Positions 1-9,038 of a DNA stretch of 64,000 nucleotides are shown piece by piece. The translations under genes were made by a program, and so were the position numbers. Origin of the DNA: Paenibacillus sp. (GTDB lineage: Bacteria; Bacillota; Bacilli; Paenibacillales; NBRC-103111); assembly GCA_031180825.1 (NCBI GenBank), contig JAPSLM010000005.1:1-64000 (forward strand). Reading direction: 5' to 3'. The stretch's first letter is position 1. The number at the start of each line of letters is the position of its first letter. The notes under the pieces were generated by a model. It was not told the DNA's origin and made no database searches. It worked only from the letters and a program-made list of their open reading frames with translations.

Positions 1-118
1 GTTACTCACCCGTCCGCCGCTCCCGGGGGATTCCCAAAGGGAACTCCCCAAGCGCTCGACTTGCATGTATTAGGCACGCCGCCAGCGTTCGTCCTGAGCC
101 AGGATCAAACTCTCCATT
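1..118 (-). rRNA. 16S ribosomal RNA, 5' end only (runs off the window start)
   Basis: Reverse complement contains AGAGTTTGATCCTGGCTCAGGACGAACGCTGGCGGCGTGCCTAATACATGCAAGTCGAGCG, the universal 16S 5' end. Confidence 0.98.
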
Positions 119-305
119 AAGGTAGCAATTTCGTTCCGAGAACGACTCGAAATTGCTACAGGAAAAGCTGATTAAAGCTCAAAAGTTACTACTGACGAGA
201 ATTTTCATTCTCTTTATGACACTCACTCGATGTTCAGTTTTCAAAGGGCAATTCATTTCTTAGCACTCCGATTGGTTAAGTTAACCTCTCGAAAGCGACT
301 CTTAT

Positions 306-334
306 ATAATATCACATCTACTCTATCAATGCAA
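306..334 (-). promoter_or_regulatory. sigma-A promoter of the rRNA operon (TTGCAT-N17-TATTAT) with an A/T-rich upstream stretch
   Basis: Minus strand: TTTAAAAAAATTAAAGCTTGCATTGATAGAGTAGATGTGATATTATATAAG, about 180 nt before the 16S 5' end. Confidence 0.65.
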
Positions 335-485
335 GCTTTAATTTTTTTAAAGATTCGTAAATCTCAAGTTCCAAAAGCCTGCCGCAGAAGCGACAAGGAG
401 TAATATATCAAATCCGCAAAAAGAAAGCAACCTTTTTTTATATTGAATTTTTTTCCACCAATGTCCGTATAGCCCTTGGGCATGA

Positions 486-525
486 AAAAGCCGCGGCCAT
501 CCGGGTTACCGGCGGCGGCGGCTTA
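486..525 (-). terminator. Putative intrinsic terminator downstream of tsaD
   Basis: Minus strand AAGCCGCcgcc...ggCCGCGGCTTTTT directly after the tsaD stop. Confidence 0.5.
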
Positions 526-528
526 ACG

Positions 529-1602
529 TCAAACCGACCACGCTTCAAGCTTAAGCAGCGGCTCGGCTTTCATATCGAACGGCGCGAATTGCCCGCGCCG
601 GTATTTCAAAAAAGCGGCGGCGGCGATCATCGCCGCGTTGTCGGTGCACAGGCTGAGCGGCGGCGCCAGCAGCGGTACGCCCGCTTCCGCGCAGCGAGCC
701 TCGAGCTCCGCGCGCAAGCCCTTGTTGGCGGCGACACCGCCGGCAAGGATAAGCTGTTTCGCGCCGTAAGCGCGCACAGCGCGAAGGGCCTTCTCCACCA
801 GGACGTCGATCACCGAGTCCTGGAAGCCTTTTGCCACGGCCTCCGGGGCCAGCGGCTGGCCTTTCATGGCGGCCTGATTCAGGGCCGCCAAGACCGCCGA
901 CTTCAGCCCGCTGAAGCTGAAGTCGTACGAATCCGGCTCCAGCCAGGCGCGGGGAAGCGTCACTGCTTCCCGGGCCTCATGCGCCAGCCGGTCGATATGC
1001 GGGCCGCCGGGATACGGCAGCTTGAGCGCCCGCGCCACTTTGTCGTAAGCTTCGCCCACCGCGTCGTCGCGGGTCTGACCGATGATGCGGAAGCGCCCCT
1101 CCGCTTCCACAAAGACGAGCTCGGTATGGCCTCCGGACACGACCAACGCCACAAAAGGATATTGCAGCTCATTGACGAGCTGATTCGCATAAATATGCCC
1201 GGCGATATGATGCACGCCGATCAGCGGCAGCTCGAGCGCGCAAGCCAGCGCTTTGGCCGCCACCATCCCGACCAGCAGGGAGCCGACCAATCCGGGCCCT
1301 TGCGTCACGGCGACGGCAGCCAGCTCGGCCGGCTTCACGTTCGCTTTATACAGAGCCTCTTCAATAATCCACGTGATGGATTCCACGTGCTTGCGCGAGG
1401 CGACCTCGGGCACAACGCCGCCGAATCGCTGATGTGTCTCGATCTGGCTGGATACGACGTTCGCCAAAATATCTTTGCCGTCGCGGACAATCGCTACGGA
1501 CGTTTCGTCGCAGCTTGTTTCCACGGCCAATATATAAACGGGTCCGCCTTCCCGGTCCGGGCGAACGGACACCGCCTCATTCAATTGTTCGTTCATCGTC
1601 AA
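529..1602 (-). CDS. tsaD: tRNA N6-adenosine threonylcarbamoyltransferase TsaD
   Basis: ILAVETSCDETSVAIV, HHIAGHIYAN, VSGGHTELV and FSGLKSAV motifs; 357 aa. Confidence 0.97.
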   Translation of the reverse strand: MTMNEQLNEAVSVRPDREGGPVYILAVETSCDETSVAIVRDGKDILANVVSSQIETHQRFGGVVPEVASRKHVESITWIIEEALYKANVKPAELAAVAVTQGPGLVGSLLVGMVAAKALACALELPLIGVHHIAGHIYANQLVNELQYPFVALVVSGGHTELVFVEAEGRFRIIGQTRDDAVGEAYDKVARALKLPYPGGPHIDRLAHEAREAVTLPRAWLEPDSYDFSFSGLKSAVLAALNQAAMKGQPLAPEAVAKGFQDSVIDVLVEKALRAVRAYGAKQLILAGGVAANKGLRAELEARCAEAGVPLLAPPLSLCTDNAAMIAAAAFLKYRRGQFAPFDMKAEPLLKLEAWSV

Positions 1603-1648
1603 TAAACCTCTCGTCTGTTACGAACCGCCCGCAGGCAGCCGGTTTCTT

Positions 1649-2152
1649 TTATTTGGAGAGCCGTCCGGTTTTGGGCAGGTCCGCCCACATAATAATCGCA
1701 TCTTCTTTATTGTCGGTATAATAGCCGCGCCGAATACCTACAGAACGAAATCCCATTTTCTCGTACAAACGCTGGGCAATCAAATTGGACGGACGCACCT
1801 CCAATGTCATGCGCTGCGCTCCGTAAAAAACGGCCGTCTGCTGCATTTCTGCAAGCAGCCGCTCCCCAAGCTTGCGGCCGCGGCATTTTTCGCGAATCGC
1901 GATATTGGTGACGTGCGCCTCGTCCATAATCAGCCACATGCCGCCGTAGCCCGCAATTTCGCCTTCATACTCCAATACGAGATATTTGGCGAAATTATTG
2001 CTTGTCAGCTCGTTGTAAAACGCCCCGGCCGTCCAAGGCGTCGTGAACGATTCCTGCTCGATCTCGCAAATCACGGGGATATCGTCCGTATGCATAGGAC
2101 GAAAAAGCATGGCTCCGTCACAGACTTGTTGCGCTTCGCGTTCAGGTTCCAT
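1649..2152 (-). CDS. rimI: Ribosomal protein S18 alanine N-acetyltransferase RimI (GNAT)
   Basis: GNAT fold with IREKCRGRKLGERLL and LEVRPSNLIAQRLYEKMGF; start at MEPEREAQ rather than the longer ORF; sits between tsaD and tsaB. Confidence 0.9.
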   Translation of the reverse strand: MEPEREAQQVCDGAMLFRPMHTDDIPVICEIEQESFTTPWTAGAFYNELTSNNFAKYLVLEYEGEIAGYGGMWLIMDEAHVTNIAIREKCRGRKLGERLLAEMQQTAVFYGAQRMTLEVRPSNLIAQRLYEKMGFRSVGIRRGYYTDNKEDAIIMWADLPKTGRLSK

Positions 2153-2168
2153 ATCGGACAGCCCTCCC

Positions 2169-3032
2169 CTAAGATTTCTTGGCGAGAAGTTTGGCTTCCG
2201 CTTCCGCCAATTGCGTATAGTTCGGAACCAACCCGTGAACATCCTCCGTCTCCCCCCGCTTCCAGCGCATCAGGCCAAGCTCGGCGACATGACGGGCCCG
2301 CAGCTCATGCGGAGCTTCCGTTACAGGTCCGCCCCACCGCGAGGCAAACGAATGAATCGCTTCCCGATGCAGCTCCAGCTCGCCCGTAAATACGATGCGT
2401 CCGGGTCCGGCTTCCGCCGAAGCGGCCATGGAAAGGAGCTCGTCCGTCCAAGAGGCGGTCAGACGGATCCCATCCGGCACCCGGCAGTTCCAGCCCTCGG
2501 GCGAAACGGCGTACAGCGCCGTAAACGCTTGTCCCCTGCGCGCGTCGATCAGCGGAACCACCCAGGTCGTTTCCCTCGTCGTGCGCGCCGCGTCAAGCAG
2601 CGAATCCATTGCTTGGAGCGCTCCGCCCCGCACGCTTTCTCCGTCTTGAAGCGCGCCGCATGCCTCGGCGGAGCCGGCCCCGCCGAGCGCCAACGCTTCA
2701 AGCGTAGAGACGCCGAGCAGCGCCAGCTTCCGCGTCCATGCAAAAGTTTTGGCCACCGTCACGCCGATGCGGACGCCCGTGTAGGAACCGGGGCCAATCC
2801 CGACGGCGAACGCCGACAGCTCGTCCGGCCGGACGCCGCACTCCGCCATGAGCCGCTGCAAGGTCGGCACGAGGTACAGCGAATGGTTCCGCTCCGCCTT
2901 CGAAGTAATTTCCCCCAGGATTTCCCGCCCCCGGGTCAACGCGGCCGTCATCGACACGGTTGACGTATCGACGGACAGCATGAGCTTGCCGTCGTCATAT
3001 ATAGTCGAATCTGATGCCGTATTTTGCTTCAT
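2169..3032 (-). CDS. tsaB: tRNA threonylcarbamoyladenosine biosynthesis protein TsaB
   Basis: MLSVDTSTVSMTAAL..., IGPGSYTGVRIGV motif; operon with tsaE/tsaD. Confidence 0.93.
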   Translation of the reverse strand: MKQNTASDSTIYDDGKLMLSVDTSTVSMTAALTRGREILGEITSKAERNHSLYLVPTLQRLMAECGVRPDELSAFAVGIGPGSYTGVRIGVTVAKTFAWTRKLALLGVSTLEALALGGAGSAEACGALQDGESVRGGALQAMDSLLDAARTTRETTWVVPLIDARRGQAFTALYAVSPEGWNCRVPDGIRLTASWTDELLSMAASAEAGPGRIVFTGELELHREAIHSFASRWGGPVTEAPHELRARHVAELGLMRWKRGETEDVHGLVPNYTQLAEAEAKLLAKKS

Positions 3033-3505
3033 TTTAACCATCCGTTCTGTTGTAGCTTCGCGCACCATGCTTCATAAGGGTCGCCTGACGGCTTGAGCGT
3101 AAAGCTTCGCCCGTTTTCTCCGTCGGTCTCAATCCGGATTTCAAGCCGCTGCGGAGGCAGTATCTCTTCGATCAGCGAACCCCATTCGACAAGCGTAATG
3201 CCGTTTCCGTAAAAGTATTCGTCCAGCCCCAAATCATCCGCTTCCTCCAACGACAACCGGTACACGTCCATATGATAGAAAGGGAACTCGGCTCCCTCAT
3301 ATTCTTTGATAATCGTAAACGTAGGACTGTTCACGATGTCCTTGACGCCTATCGCTTTGGCCACCGCTTGCGAAAATGTCGTCTTGCCCGCCCCCAGGTC
3401 GCCGTCGAGCGTAATGACGGTCCCCGGGATAAACAACGAGGCCAAGCGTTCCGCCAATACGGAAGTATCGGCGACATGACGGGCTTGAAATGCATAAATG
3501 GCCAT
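3029..3505 (-). CDS. tsaE: tRNA threonylcarbamoyladenosine biosynthesis ATPase TsaE
   Basis: Walker A GDLGAGKTTFSQ, NSPTFTIIKEYEG, HMDVYRL; 4-nt overlap with tsaB. Confidence 0.95.
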   Translation of the reverse strand: MAIYAFQARHVADTSVLAERLASLFIPGTVITLDGDLGAGKTTFSQAVAKAIGVKDIVNSPTFTIIKEYEGAEFPFYHMDVYRLSLEEADDLGLDEYFYGNGITLVEWGSLIEEILPPQRLEIRIETDGENGRSFTLKPSGDPYEAWCAKLQQNGWLK

Positions 3506-3520
3506 GTCAGGATCGTCCCT

Positions 3521-4558
3521 TCATCCGGTAAAATGATTATAGCCGCGCTTGGCGAGCGGCACCGCGCCGCCGTCGTTTCGCACCAGCCGTACGCCGGAAT
3601 GCTCCTCATGGACATATCCGATCAAATAAAGCGGCAGTCCCGCTTCCTTAAACTGCAGCTGCAGCTCGGCGGCGTGCTCGGCGGGCGCCGTTCCGATTAA
3701 CTGGTAATCCTCGCCGCCGTACAAAATGTAATCCAACGGATCTTTCCCTTGCCCTAAAGCATAATCCCGCAGCTCGTCCGACACGGGAATCCGGTCCTCG
3801 ATCAGCTCGATGCCGACATTCGACGCCGCGGCAATTTCCCACGCTTCGCTAGCGATCCCGTCGCTGACGTCGTTGAGCGCATGGCAAAAGCCGGAGCGCC
3901 GCAGCAGCTCGCCCGCCTCGATCTGCGGCTCCGGACGGCAGTGCGCCCGGATCAGCCCGGGATACCGTTTCAGCTCCGGATCGGCGTCCCATTCCTCCGA
4001 CGGCCTGTTGTTCGCTAGAAGCCACTCCAGTCCGGCCGCCGAATCTCCGGTAAAACCGGTAAGAAATACGACATCCCCTACCCTGGCTGCCGAGCGGAGC
4101 AGCGCTTTGTCCGGTTCCGTTTCTCCGATGACCGTTACAGTCAGCGTCACGCCCCCGATGCTCGAAGTCGTATCTCCGCCCGCGACGACGACCCGGTAGC
4201 GGTTCGCGCATTCGTACAGCCCGTCATACATCGCGCGCACGCGCTCTACCGGCGTCGACTTCGGCATGCTGAGCGCCACGAGGGCATACCGCGGGGTTCC
4301 TCCCATCGCGGCGATATCGCTGACGGCGGAAGCCATCGCTTTGTATCCGATATCCGCATCGCGCATCGTCACTCGCTTGAAGTGAATTTCCTCCGTCATC
4401 GTATCGCAAGTGAGAATCCACCGGCTATCCGAAGAGGCGCGAACGACGGCCGCGTCGTCGCCGATCCCTGTCTCTACACCACCGGCCCGTTGAAAAGCGA
4501 TCGTTTGCTTCCCGCCGTTCAGCAGGTCGATCAGAGCAAATTCGTCGACCGAGCTCAC
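3521..4558 (-). CDS. thiL: Thiamine-monophosphate kinase ThiL
   Basis: SSVDEFALIDLL, GIGDDAAVV, CDTMTEEIHF, GGEDYQL motifs; GTG start at 4558 preceded by GGAGG. Confidence 0.93.
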   Translation of the reverse strand: MSSVDEFALIDLLNGGKQTIAFQRAGGVETGIGDDAAVVRASSDSRWILTCDTMTEEIHFKRVTMRDADIGYKAMASAVSDIAAMGGTPRYALVALSMPKSTPVERVRAMYDGLYECANRYRVVVAGGDTTSSIGGVTLTVTVIGETEPDKALLRSAARVGDVVFLTGFTGDSAAGLEWLLANNRPSEEWDADPELKRYPGLIRAHCRPEPQIEAGELLRRSGFCHALNDVSDGIASEAWEIAAASNVGIELIEDRIPVSDELRDYALGQGKDPLDYILYGGEDYQLIGTAPAEHAAELQLQFKEAGLPLYLIGYVHEEHSGVRLVRNDGGAVPLAKRGYNHFTG

Positions 4559-4767
4559 ATTATCCGCCTCCGCTCTTGTATTGACAACTATTATAGCCGT
4601 TCCTTTGTATCTAGACAAACATGCGTTTTGCTATGGTTCGAAGCGGCGGGTATCGTTAGAAACGCCCCATTGCTCCCGATTCTTCTAAGGTATATCATAA
4701 CACCGATCCCCCGTCACTGACTATCGGCTTGCCGATCGCCTAAGCCCTGCTTTTGCATTGCCGCAGC

Positions 4768-4826
4768 AAAAAAAGCTTCCCCCAGCCATGGGCCGTCTCG
4801 GCCTGCACGCTTTCGGAAAGCTTTTG
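4768..4826 (-). terminator. Putative terminator downstream of sspH
   Basis: Minus strand AAGCTTTCC...GGCCGAGACGGCC...GGGGAAGCTTTTTTT. Confidence 0.55.
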
Positions 4827-4851
4827 CTAAAAACACTCTCCATTCCGGGAG

Positions 4852-5034
4852 CTATTGGACTTCCTGAAGCTCGCCGACCGGAACGACGCGGGCGTCGGCC
4901 GGACGGTTTTCCACATGCACCTTGGCCAGTTCCTGCTCGGGGTCTACGCTGTCGATCCATACGGATACGCCGTTCAATTTCACATTGATTTTTTCTTCGG
5001 CCCTTACAATTTCTTGAGCGCGATCTACTTTCAT
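4852..5034 (-). CDS. sspH: H-type small acid-soluble spore protein
   Basis: 60 aa: MKVDRAQEIVRAEEKINVKLNGVSVWIDSVDPEQELAKVHVENRP...VPVGELQEV matches the SspH family pattern. Confidence 0.88.
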   Translation of the reverse strand: MKVDRAQEIVRAEEKINVKLNGVSVWIDSVDPEQELAKVHVENRPADARVVPVGELQEVQ

Positions 5035-5240
5035 TGCCCCGCGTCCTCCCTGCCGATCACCGATTCGGGATGCTCCATCGTATCGGTCGTCGATTCCTCG
5101 ATCAGTCCGTTATGGATCGTCACGTTGCCGCCGCCAAGACCCTCGTTGATCATCCGGTCGATATCCATAAAATTGGAGTCTCGCCCTTCATGGGCCGCAT
5201 CATCCGTGAATTTGCCGCCGGACGTGTTTGCTTCGCTCAT
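5031..5240 (-). CDS. Small (69 aa) hypothetical protein co-translated with sspH
   Basis: MSEANTSGGKFTDDAAHEGRDSNFMDIDRMINEGLGGGNVTIHNGLIEEST...; AGAGGAGG RBS; ATGA overlap with the sspH start. It is the true C-terminal part of the 452-aa track ORF, whose remainder is antisense to ku. Confidence 0.75.
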   Translation of the reverse strand: MSEANTSGGKFTDDAAHEGRDSNFMDIDRMINEGLGGGNVTIHNGLIEESTTDTMEHPESVIGREDAGQ

Positions 5241-5318
5241 GATTTCTTTTCCTCCTCTGATCGAAATGTTCGGGCCGGCATGACGATGCTTTTCGGCGAT
5301 CCATGCAGCCTTCTTCTG

Positions 5319-5349
5319 TAGCATGTCCCAATTTCTTGCGCCAACATTC
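5319..5349 (-). promoter_or_regulatory. Possible sigma-G promoter for the 69-aa gene/sspH
   Basis: Minus strand GAATG-N19-CATGCTA (sigma-G pattern GHATR-N18-CATXHTA; spacer 1 nt long). Confidence 0.4.
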
Positions 5350-5432
5350 GTGTACGGTGTAATGGGACCCTTCCATTTTGCGTATACTGTATAGAAAGTA
5401 GACGGCCGTTTTAGGCCCGGGGAGGAACAGCC

Positions 5433-6293
5433 ATGCATACGGTTTGGAAAGGCGCCATCAGCTTCGGCTTGGTGCACGTGCCCGTCAAGATGTTCTCGGC
5501 GACGGAAGACAAAGACATCTCGATGCGCATGATTCACAAGGATTGCAACACGCCGCTGAATTTCGTCCGCAAATGTCAGCACTGCGACCGCGAAGTGGAG
5601 TGGGGGGAAATCGTTCGAGGCTACGAATACGAGCCCGGCTCGTTCGTGCTGTTCGAGAAGGATGAGCTGGAGAAGCTGACCGGCGAGATCACCAAAGAAA
5701 TCAAGATTCTCGATTTCGTCGACCTGTCGGACATCGATCCGGTATATTTTCAGAAAACGTATTACCTCGCCCCGAACGAAACCGGCGCCGGCGCCTACAG
5801 CCTGCTGCTCGAAGCGATGCGGCAGACGGGCAAAATCGGCATTGCCAAAGTATCCATCCGTTCCAAAAGCAGCTTGGCCGCTATTCGCATCATCGACCGG
5901 TGCATTGCGATGGAGACGATTTTTTATCCGGACGAAATCCGTTCGGTGGAGCATGTGCCGAACCTCCCGGAGCAGAGCAACGTCAACGAGAAGGAGCTCG
6001 AGATGGCGAAGCTGCTGATCGGCCAGCTGGCGACGAAGTTCGAGCCGGAAAAATACAAGGACGATTACCGATCGGCTGTGCTGCAAGCGATCGAGTCGAA
6101 AGTTTCCGGCCAGCAGGTCCGCGTCGCGCCGGAGCCGCATAAAACGAACGTCATCGATCTGATGGCTGCGCTGCAGGCGAGCCTTGAAGCGGTCAAACCG
6201 GTCGTGACCGAGCCGACGCCCGGGACAACCGAGAAAGCCAAAGCCGGGAAAACAAGAAAAGGCAAGGCAAAAACGAAAGAAACGATCGGTTAA
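5433..6293 (+). CDS. ku: Non-homologous end joining protein Ku
   Basis: MHTVWKGAISFGLVHVPVKMFSATEDKDISMRMIHKDCNTPLNFVRKCQHC... typical bacterial Ku. Confidence 0.97.
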   Translation: MHTVWKGAISFGLVHVPVKMFSATEDKDISMRMIHKDCNTPLNFVRKCQHCDREVEWGEIVRGYEYEPGSFVLFEKDELEKLTGEITKEIKILDFVDLSDIDPVYFQKTYYLAPNETGAGAYSLLLEAMRQTGKIGIAKVSIRSKSSLAAIRIIDRCIAMETIFYPDEIRSVEHVPNLPEQSNVNEKELEMAKLLIGQLATKFEPEKYKDDYRSAVLQAIESKVSGQQVRVAPEPHKTNVIDLMAALQASLEAVKPVVTEPTPGTTEKAKAGKTRKGKAKTKETIG

Positions 6294-6310
6294 AAGCCGA
6301 TCGTTTCTTT
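6276..6310 (+). terminator. Intrinsic terminator after ku
   Basis: Perfect 14-bp stem AAAGAAACGATCGG/CCGATCGTTTCTTT overlapping the ku stop codon. Confidence 0.8.
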
Positions 6311-6339
6311 GTACCGCGGGAGACGCGCCCCGCGCCTGG

Positions 6340-7875
6340 TTACCGGGTCCAATCCTGCATACGCCAAATCCGGGTGATCCAGTCTTCATAAAACTCCGGT
6401 TCGTGAGAAACGAGGAGAATCGTCCCCTTGTACTCCTTCAGCGCTTCCTTGAACGCTTCCTTCGCCCGGACGTCCAAATGATTCGTCGGTTCGTCCAGCA
6501 CGAGAAGATTGCTGTCCGTCAGCATGAGTTCGCACAAGCGGACCTTCGCCTGTTCGCCGCCGCTCAGCGAGGTAAGCGGCTGCCGGATATGCTTGTCGGT
6601 CAGGCCGGCCATGCCGAGCGTTTGCCGGATTTCCTTCTGCGTCTTATCCGGCCGCAGCGACCACAGCCGCTCCAGCGCCGTTTCGTCCGAAGGCAGCTGC
6701 CCCTGGGCGAAATAAGCCGGTGTGACCCGTTCGCCGAGCCGTACCGTGCCGCCGAGCGGCGGCAGGATGCCCAGCATCGTTTTGAGCATGGTCGATTTCC
6801 CGATCCCGTTGTACCCGACGACCGCCACCTTTTCTCCGCGTCTCATTTGCAGGTTGACCGGGATGGACAGCGGCTCCGCATAGCCGAATTGCAGCTCTTT
6901 CGCTTCCATAATCCGGTTCGCGGGCTCCACATGAACATGAAACCGGTAGCGGGGGCGCGTTCCCGAGGTCGGTCTTTCGATCCGCTCCATCCGCTCAAGC
7001 GCTTTTTCCCGGCTTTTCGCTTGCTTGGCTTTCCGGTTCCGGTTCTTTTGAATGAAGCTTTCCAGCCGGCCGATTTCCTTCTGCTGGCGCTCATACGCGT
7101 CCTGCCATTGCATACGGCTTAGCTCGTAATTTTTGAGGAAGGCGGCATAGTTTCCGGCATATCGCTTGATGGTCTGATGCTCCAGATGAAAGATTGTCGT
7201 CGTAATCTCATTCAGGAACGCTTCGTCATGCGAGACGACGAGGTACGCTTGCTCGTACCGCTTCAAATAGCCGGCCAGCCATTCGATATGCACGTCGTCC
7301 AGATAGTTGGTCGGCTCGTCGAGCAATAATACATGCGGCTCCTCCAGCAGCAGCTTGCCCAGCAGCAGCTTTGTGCGCTGCCCTCCGCTCAGCTTGCCGA
7401 CCTCCCGGTCCTTGCCGAGCTCAAGAATGCCTAATCCGGCAGCCACCTCTTCGATCTTGGCATCAATGCCGTAAAAATCGGCATGTTCCAATCGGCTCTG
7501 CAGCTCGCCGTAGCGGATTAGCAGCGATTCGAGGCCGGCGTCCGCCGCGGCCATTTGCTCCGCGACCTGATGCAAGGCTCGTTCCAGCTCATACAGATGA
7601 GCGAAAGCGCCCCGCAAGCAATCCATAATCGTCATTCCCGCCTTAAGATCGGCATGCTGCTCCAAATAACCGACCCGCGCTTGCGGAAGCCATTCGATTC
7701 GGCCCGCATCGGGAAGCAGCTGCCCCGCCAAGACGCGCAGCAAGGTCGATTTTCCGGCTCCGTTGCTGCCGACGAGTCCCGCATGCTCCCCCCGCAGCAG
7801 CCGGAATTGGATATTGTGGAATATTTTTTTATCTCCATACGTATGGGTAAGCTGTTCGACGTTCAATATACTCAT
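6340..7875 (-). CDS. ABC-F family ATPase (possible ribosomal-protection protein)
   Basis: Two ABC domains (GSNGAGKSTLLRVL..LSGGQRTKLLLGKLLLEEPHVLLLDEPTNYLD; GYNGIGKSTMLKTML..LSGGEQAKVRLCELMLTDSNLLVLDEPTNHLD), no TM segments, charged interdomain linker. Confidence 0.93.
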   Translation of the reverse strand: MSILNVEQLTHTYGDKKIFHNIQFRLLRGEHAGLVGSNGAGKSTLLRVLAGQLLPDAGRIEWLPQARVGYLEQHADLKAGMTIMDCLRGAFAHLYELERALHQVAEQMAAADAGLESLLIRYGELQSRLEHADFYGIDAKIEEVAAGLGILELGKDREVGKLSGGQRTKLLLGKLLLEEPHVLLLDEPTNYLDDVHIEWLAGYLKRYEQAYLVVSHDEAFLNEITTTIFHLEHQTIKRYAGNYAAFLKNYELSRMQWQDAYERQQKEIGRLESFIQKNRNRKAKQAKSREKALERMERIERPTSGTRPRYRFHVHVEPANRIMEAKELQFGYAEPLSIPVNLQMRRGEKVAVVGYNGIGKSTMLKTMLGILPPLGGTVRLGERVTPAYFAQGQLPSDETALERLWSLRPDKTQKEIRQTLGMAGLTDKHIRQPLTSLSGGEQAKVRLCELMLTDSNLLVLDEPTNHLDVRAKEAFKEALKEYKGTILLVSHEPEFYEDWITRIWRMQDWTR

Positions 7876-7965
7876 GAAGGCTCTCTCCTTCTCGCTTCAG
7901 GTTCGAAGCCAACCGGAGAAACAGCCGGACAAAGCTCTATTCAATTAGCTTAGGTTGCAGGAAAA

Positions 7966-8002
7966 CAAAAAACGGGCAAGGCGAACACGCCCTGACCCGT
8001 TG
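7966..8002 (-). terminator. Attenuator terminator hairpin in the ABC-F leader
   Basis: Minus strand AACGGGtcAGGGCGtgttCGCCTtgCCCGTTTTTTG, between the promoter and the ABC-F start codon. Confidence 0.82.
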
Positions 8003-8044
8003 CAAATTGTATCATTTGAACGAAAGGAATCGAGTTCTTTATCT

Positions 8045-8119
8045 ACTGTTCTTCGGTTGGCTTAGGGTGAAAAATGGGCAGACTTCTCCCGTTTAAGCCA
8101 AATTCCGTTTCAGAACAGT
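8045..8119 (-). promoter_or_regulatory. Leader stem-loop overlapping the leader-peptide ORF (putative antiterminator/anti-antiterminator)
   Basis: Nested perfect arms ACTGTTCT/AGAACAGT (8112-8119 with 8045-8052) and TTGGCTTA/TAAGCCAA (8094-8101 with 8057-8064). Confidence 0.75.
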
Positions 8120-8134
8120 CGATAAGAAAAACAT
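8093..8134 (-). CDS. 13-aa leader peptide MFFLSTVLKRNLA upstream of the ABC-F gene
   Basis: GAGGTGG-N7-ATG TTT TTC TTA TCG ACT GTT CTG AAA CGG AAT TTG GCT TAA; the second half of the ORF encodes the 5' arms of the leader stem. Confidence 0.7.
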   Translation of the reverse strand: MFFLSTVLKRNLA

Positions 8135-8180
8135 TTCCTTTCCACCTCGTTATATCAAAGTTAATGGTGCTGCACCTTTC

Positions 8181-8210
8181 ACTATACCGAGCCGTTGGCC
8201 GTTATGTCAA
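8181..8210 (-). promoter_or_regulatory. sigma-A promoter for the ABC-F leader transcript
   Basis: TTGACA-N18-TATAGT on the minus strand. Confidence 0.75.
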
Positions 8211-8252
8211 GAAGAAAAAGGAATAACTGTTAATACCGAGGGGACCATTAGG

Positions 8253-9038
8253 TTAATGGTTTCCTGAGGTACTGCCTGCCTTAGAAGGTTTATTGCGGGG
8301 TGAGAACCACCCTAGAAGCGCAATAGCCACCAAGACACCATAGAAGACGGAAGTCCAGCCCGTGCTATGAGGAAAATGATGCTCCAGAACACCGATATCC
8401 TCATGGGCAAGCGTAATTACAGCAAGCTTTACCCCAACCCAGGCAACGATCGCATAAGCCGTTGTCTCAAGCGCCGGGCGTTGGCCAAGCAGCTTTACAA
8501 ACCAAGTAGCTGCATATTTGATTAATATTAAGCCAGCAATTCCGCCAAGCATCACTACGATAAATTGTCCGCCGTCCATACCGCCGAACTCGCCAAGCGG
8601 CGAGTCTGGCAGTCCAAGCGCAAGCGCTACCGCAGCGAGAATGGAATCAATCGCAAAGGCGAGATCTGCCAGCGCAATTTTTCCTACAGTAGGCCAAAAT
8701 CCTTTCCCTGCCGCGTCTTGCTTGAGGTCCTTGCGATTATTCTCATTTTTCTTACCGAACCGCGCTTGAATGACGTGCTTTAAGCCCAAGTATAAAAGAT
8801 AGGCTGCGCCAATGGCCTGCACCTGCCAAACATTCGCAATGAAAGAAATCGCAAAAAGAGCGGCAAAACGGAAAACAAAGGCCATAATGATACCGTAATT
8901 GATTGCCTTTTTCTTCTGCTCATCCGGCAAATGCTTCGCGATAACCGCAAGTACAAGCGCATTGTCGGCCGACAACAACCCTTCCAACCCAATAAGGATC
9001 AGCAGTGTCCACGCATATTCCAGCCAAAAAGATTCCAA
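8253..9038 (-). CDS. TerC family membrane protein
   Basis: ILIGLEGLLSADNALVLAVIAKHLPDEQ, multiple TM helices; TTG start at 9038 with GGGAGG RBS. Confidence 0.88.
   Translation of the reverse strand: MESFWLEYAWTLLILIGLEGLLSADNALVLAVIAKHLPDEQKKKAINYGIIMAFVFRFAALFAISFIANVWQVQAIGAAYLLYLGLKHVIQARFGKKNENNRKDLKQDAAGKGFWPTVGKIALADLAFAIDSILAAVALALGLPDSPLGEFGGMDGGQFIVVMLGGIAGLILIKYAATWFVKLLGQRPALETTAYAIVAWVGVKLAVITLAHEDIGVLEHHFPHSTGWTSVFYGVLVAIALLGWFSPRNKPSKAGSTSGNH

Noticed and set aside
589-1605. 338-aa plus-strand ORF
   Set aside because: Fully antisense to tsaD; basic, low-complexity translation typical of the mirror frame of GC-rich genes.
5031-6389. 452-aa minus-strand ORF
   Set aside because: Antisense to ku over most of its length; only the last 69 codons are a plausible gene (reported separately).
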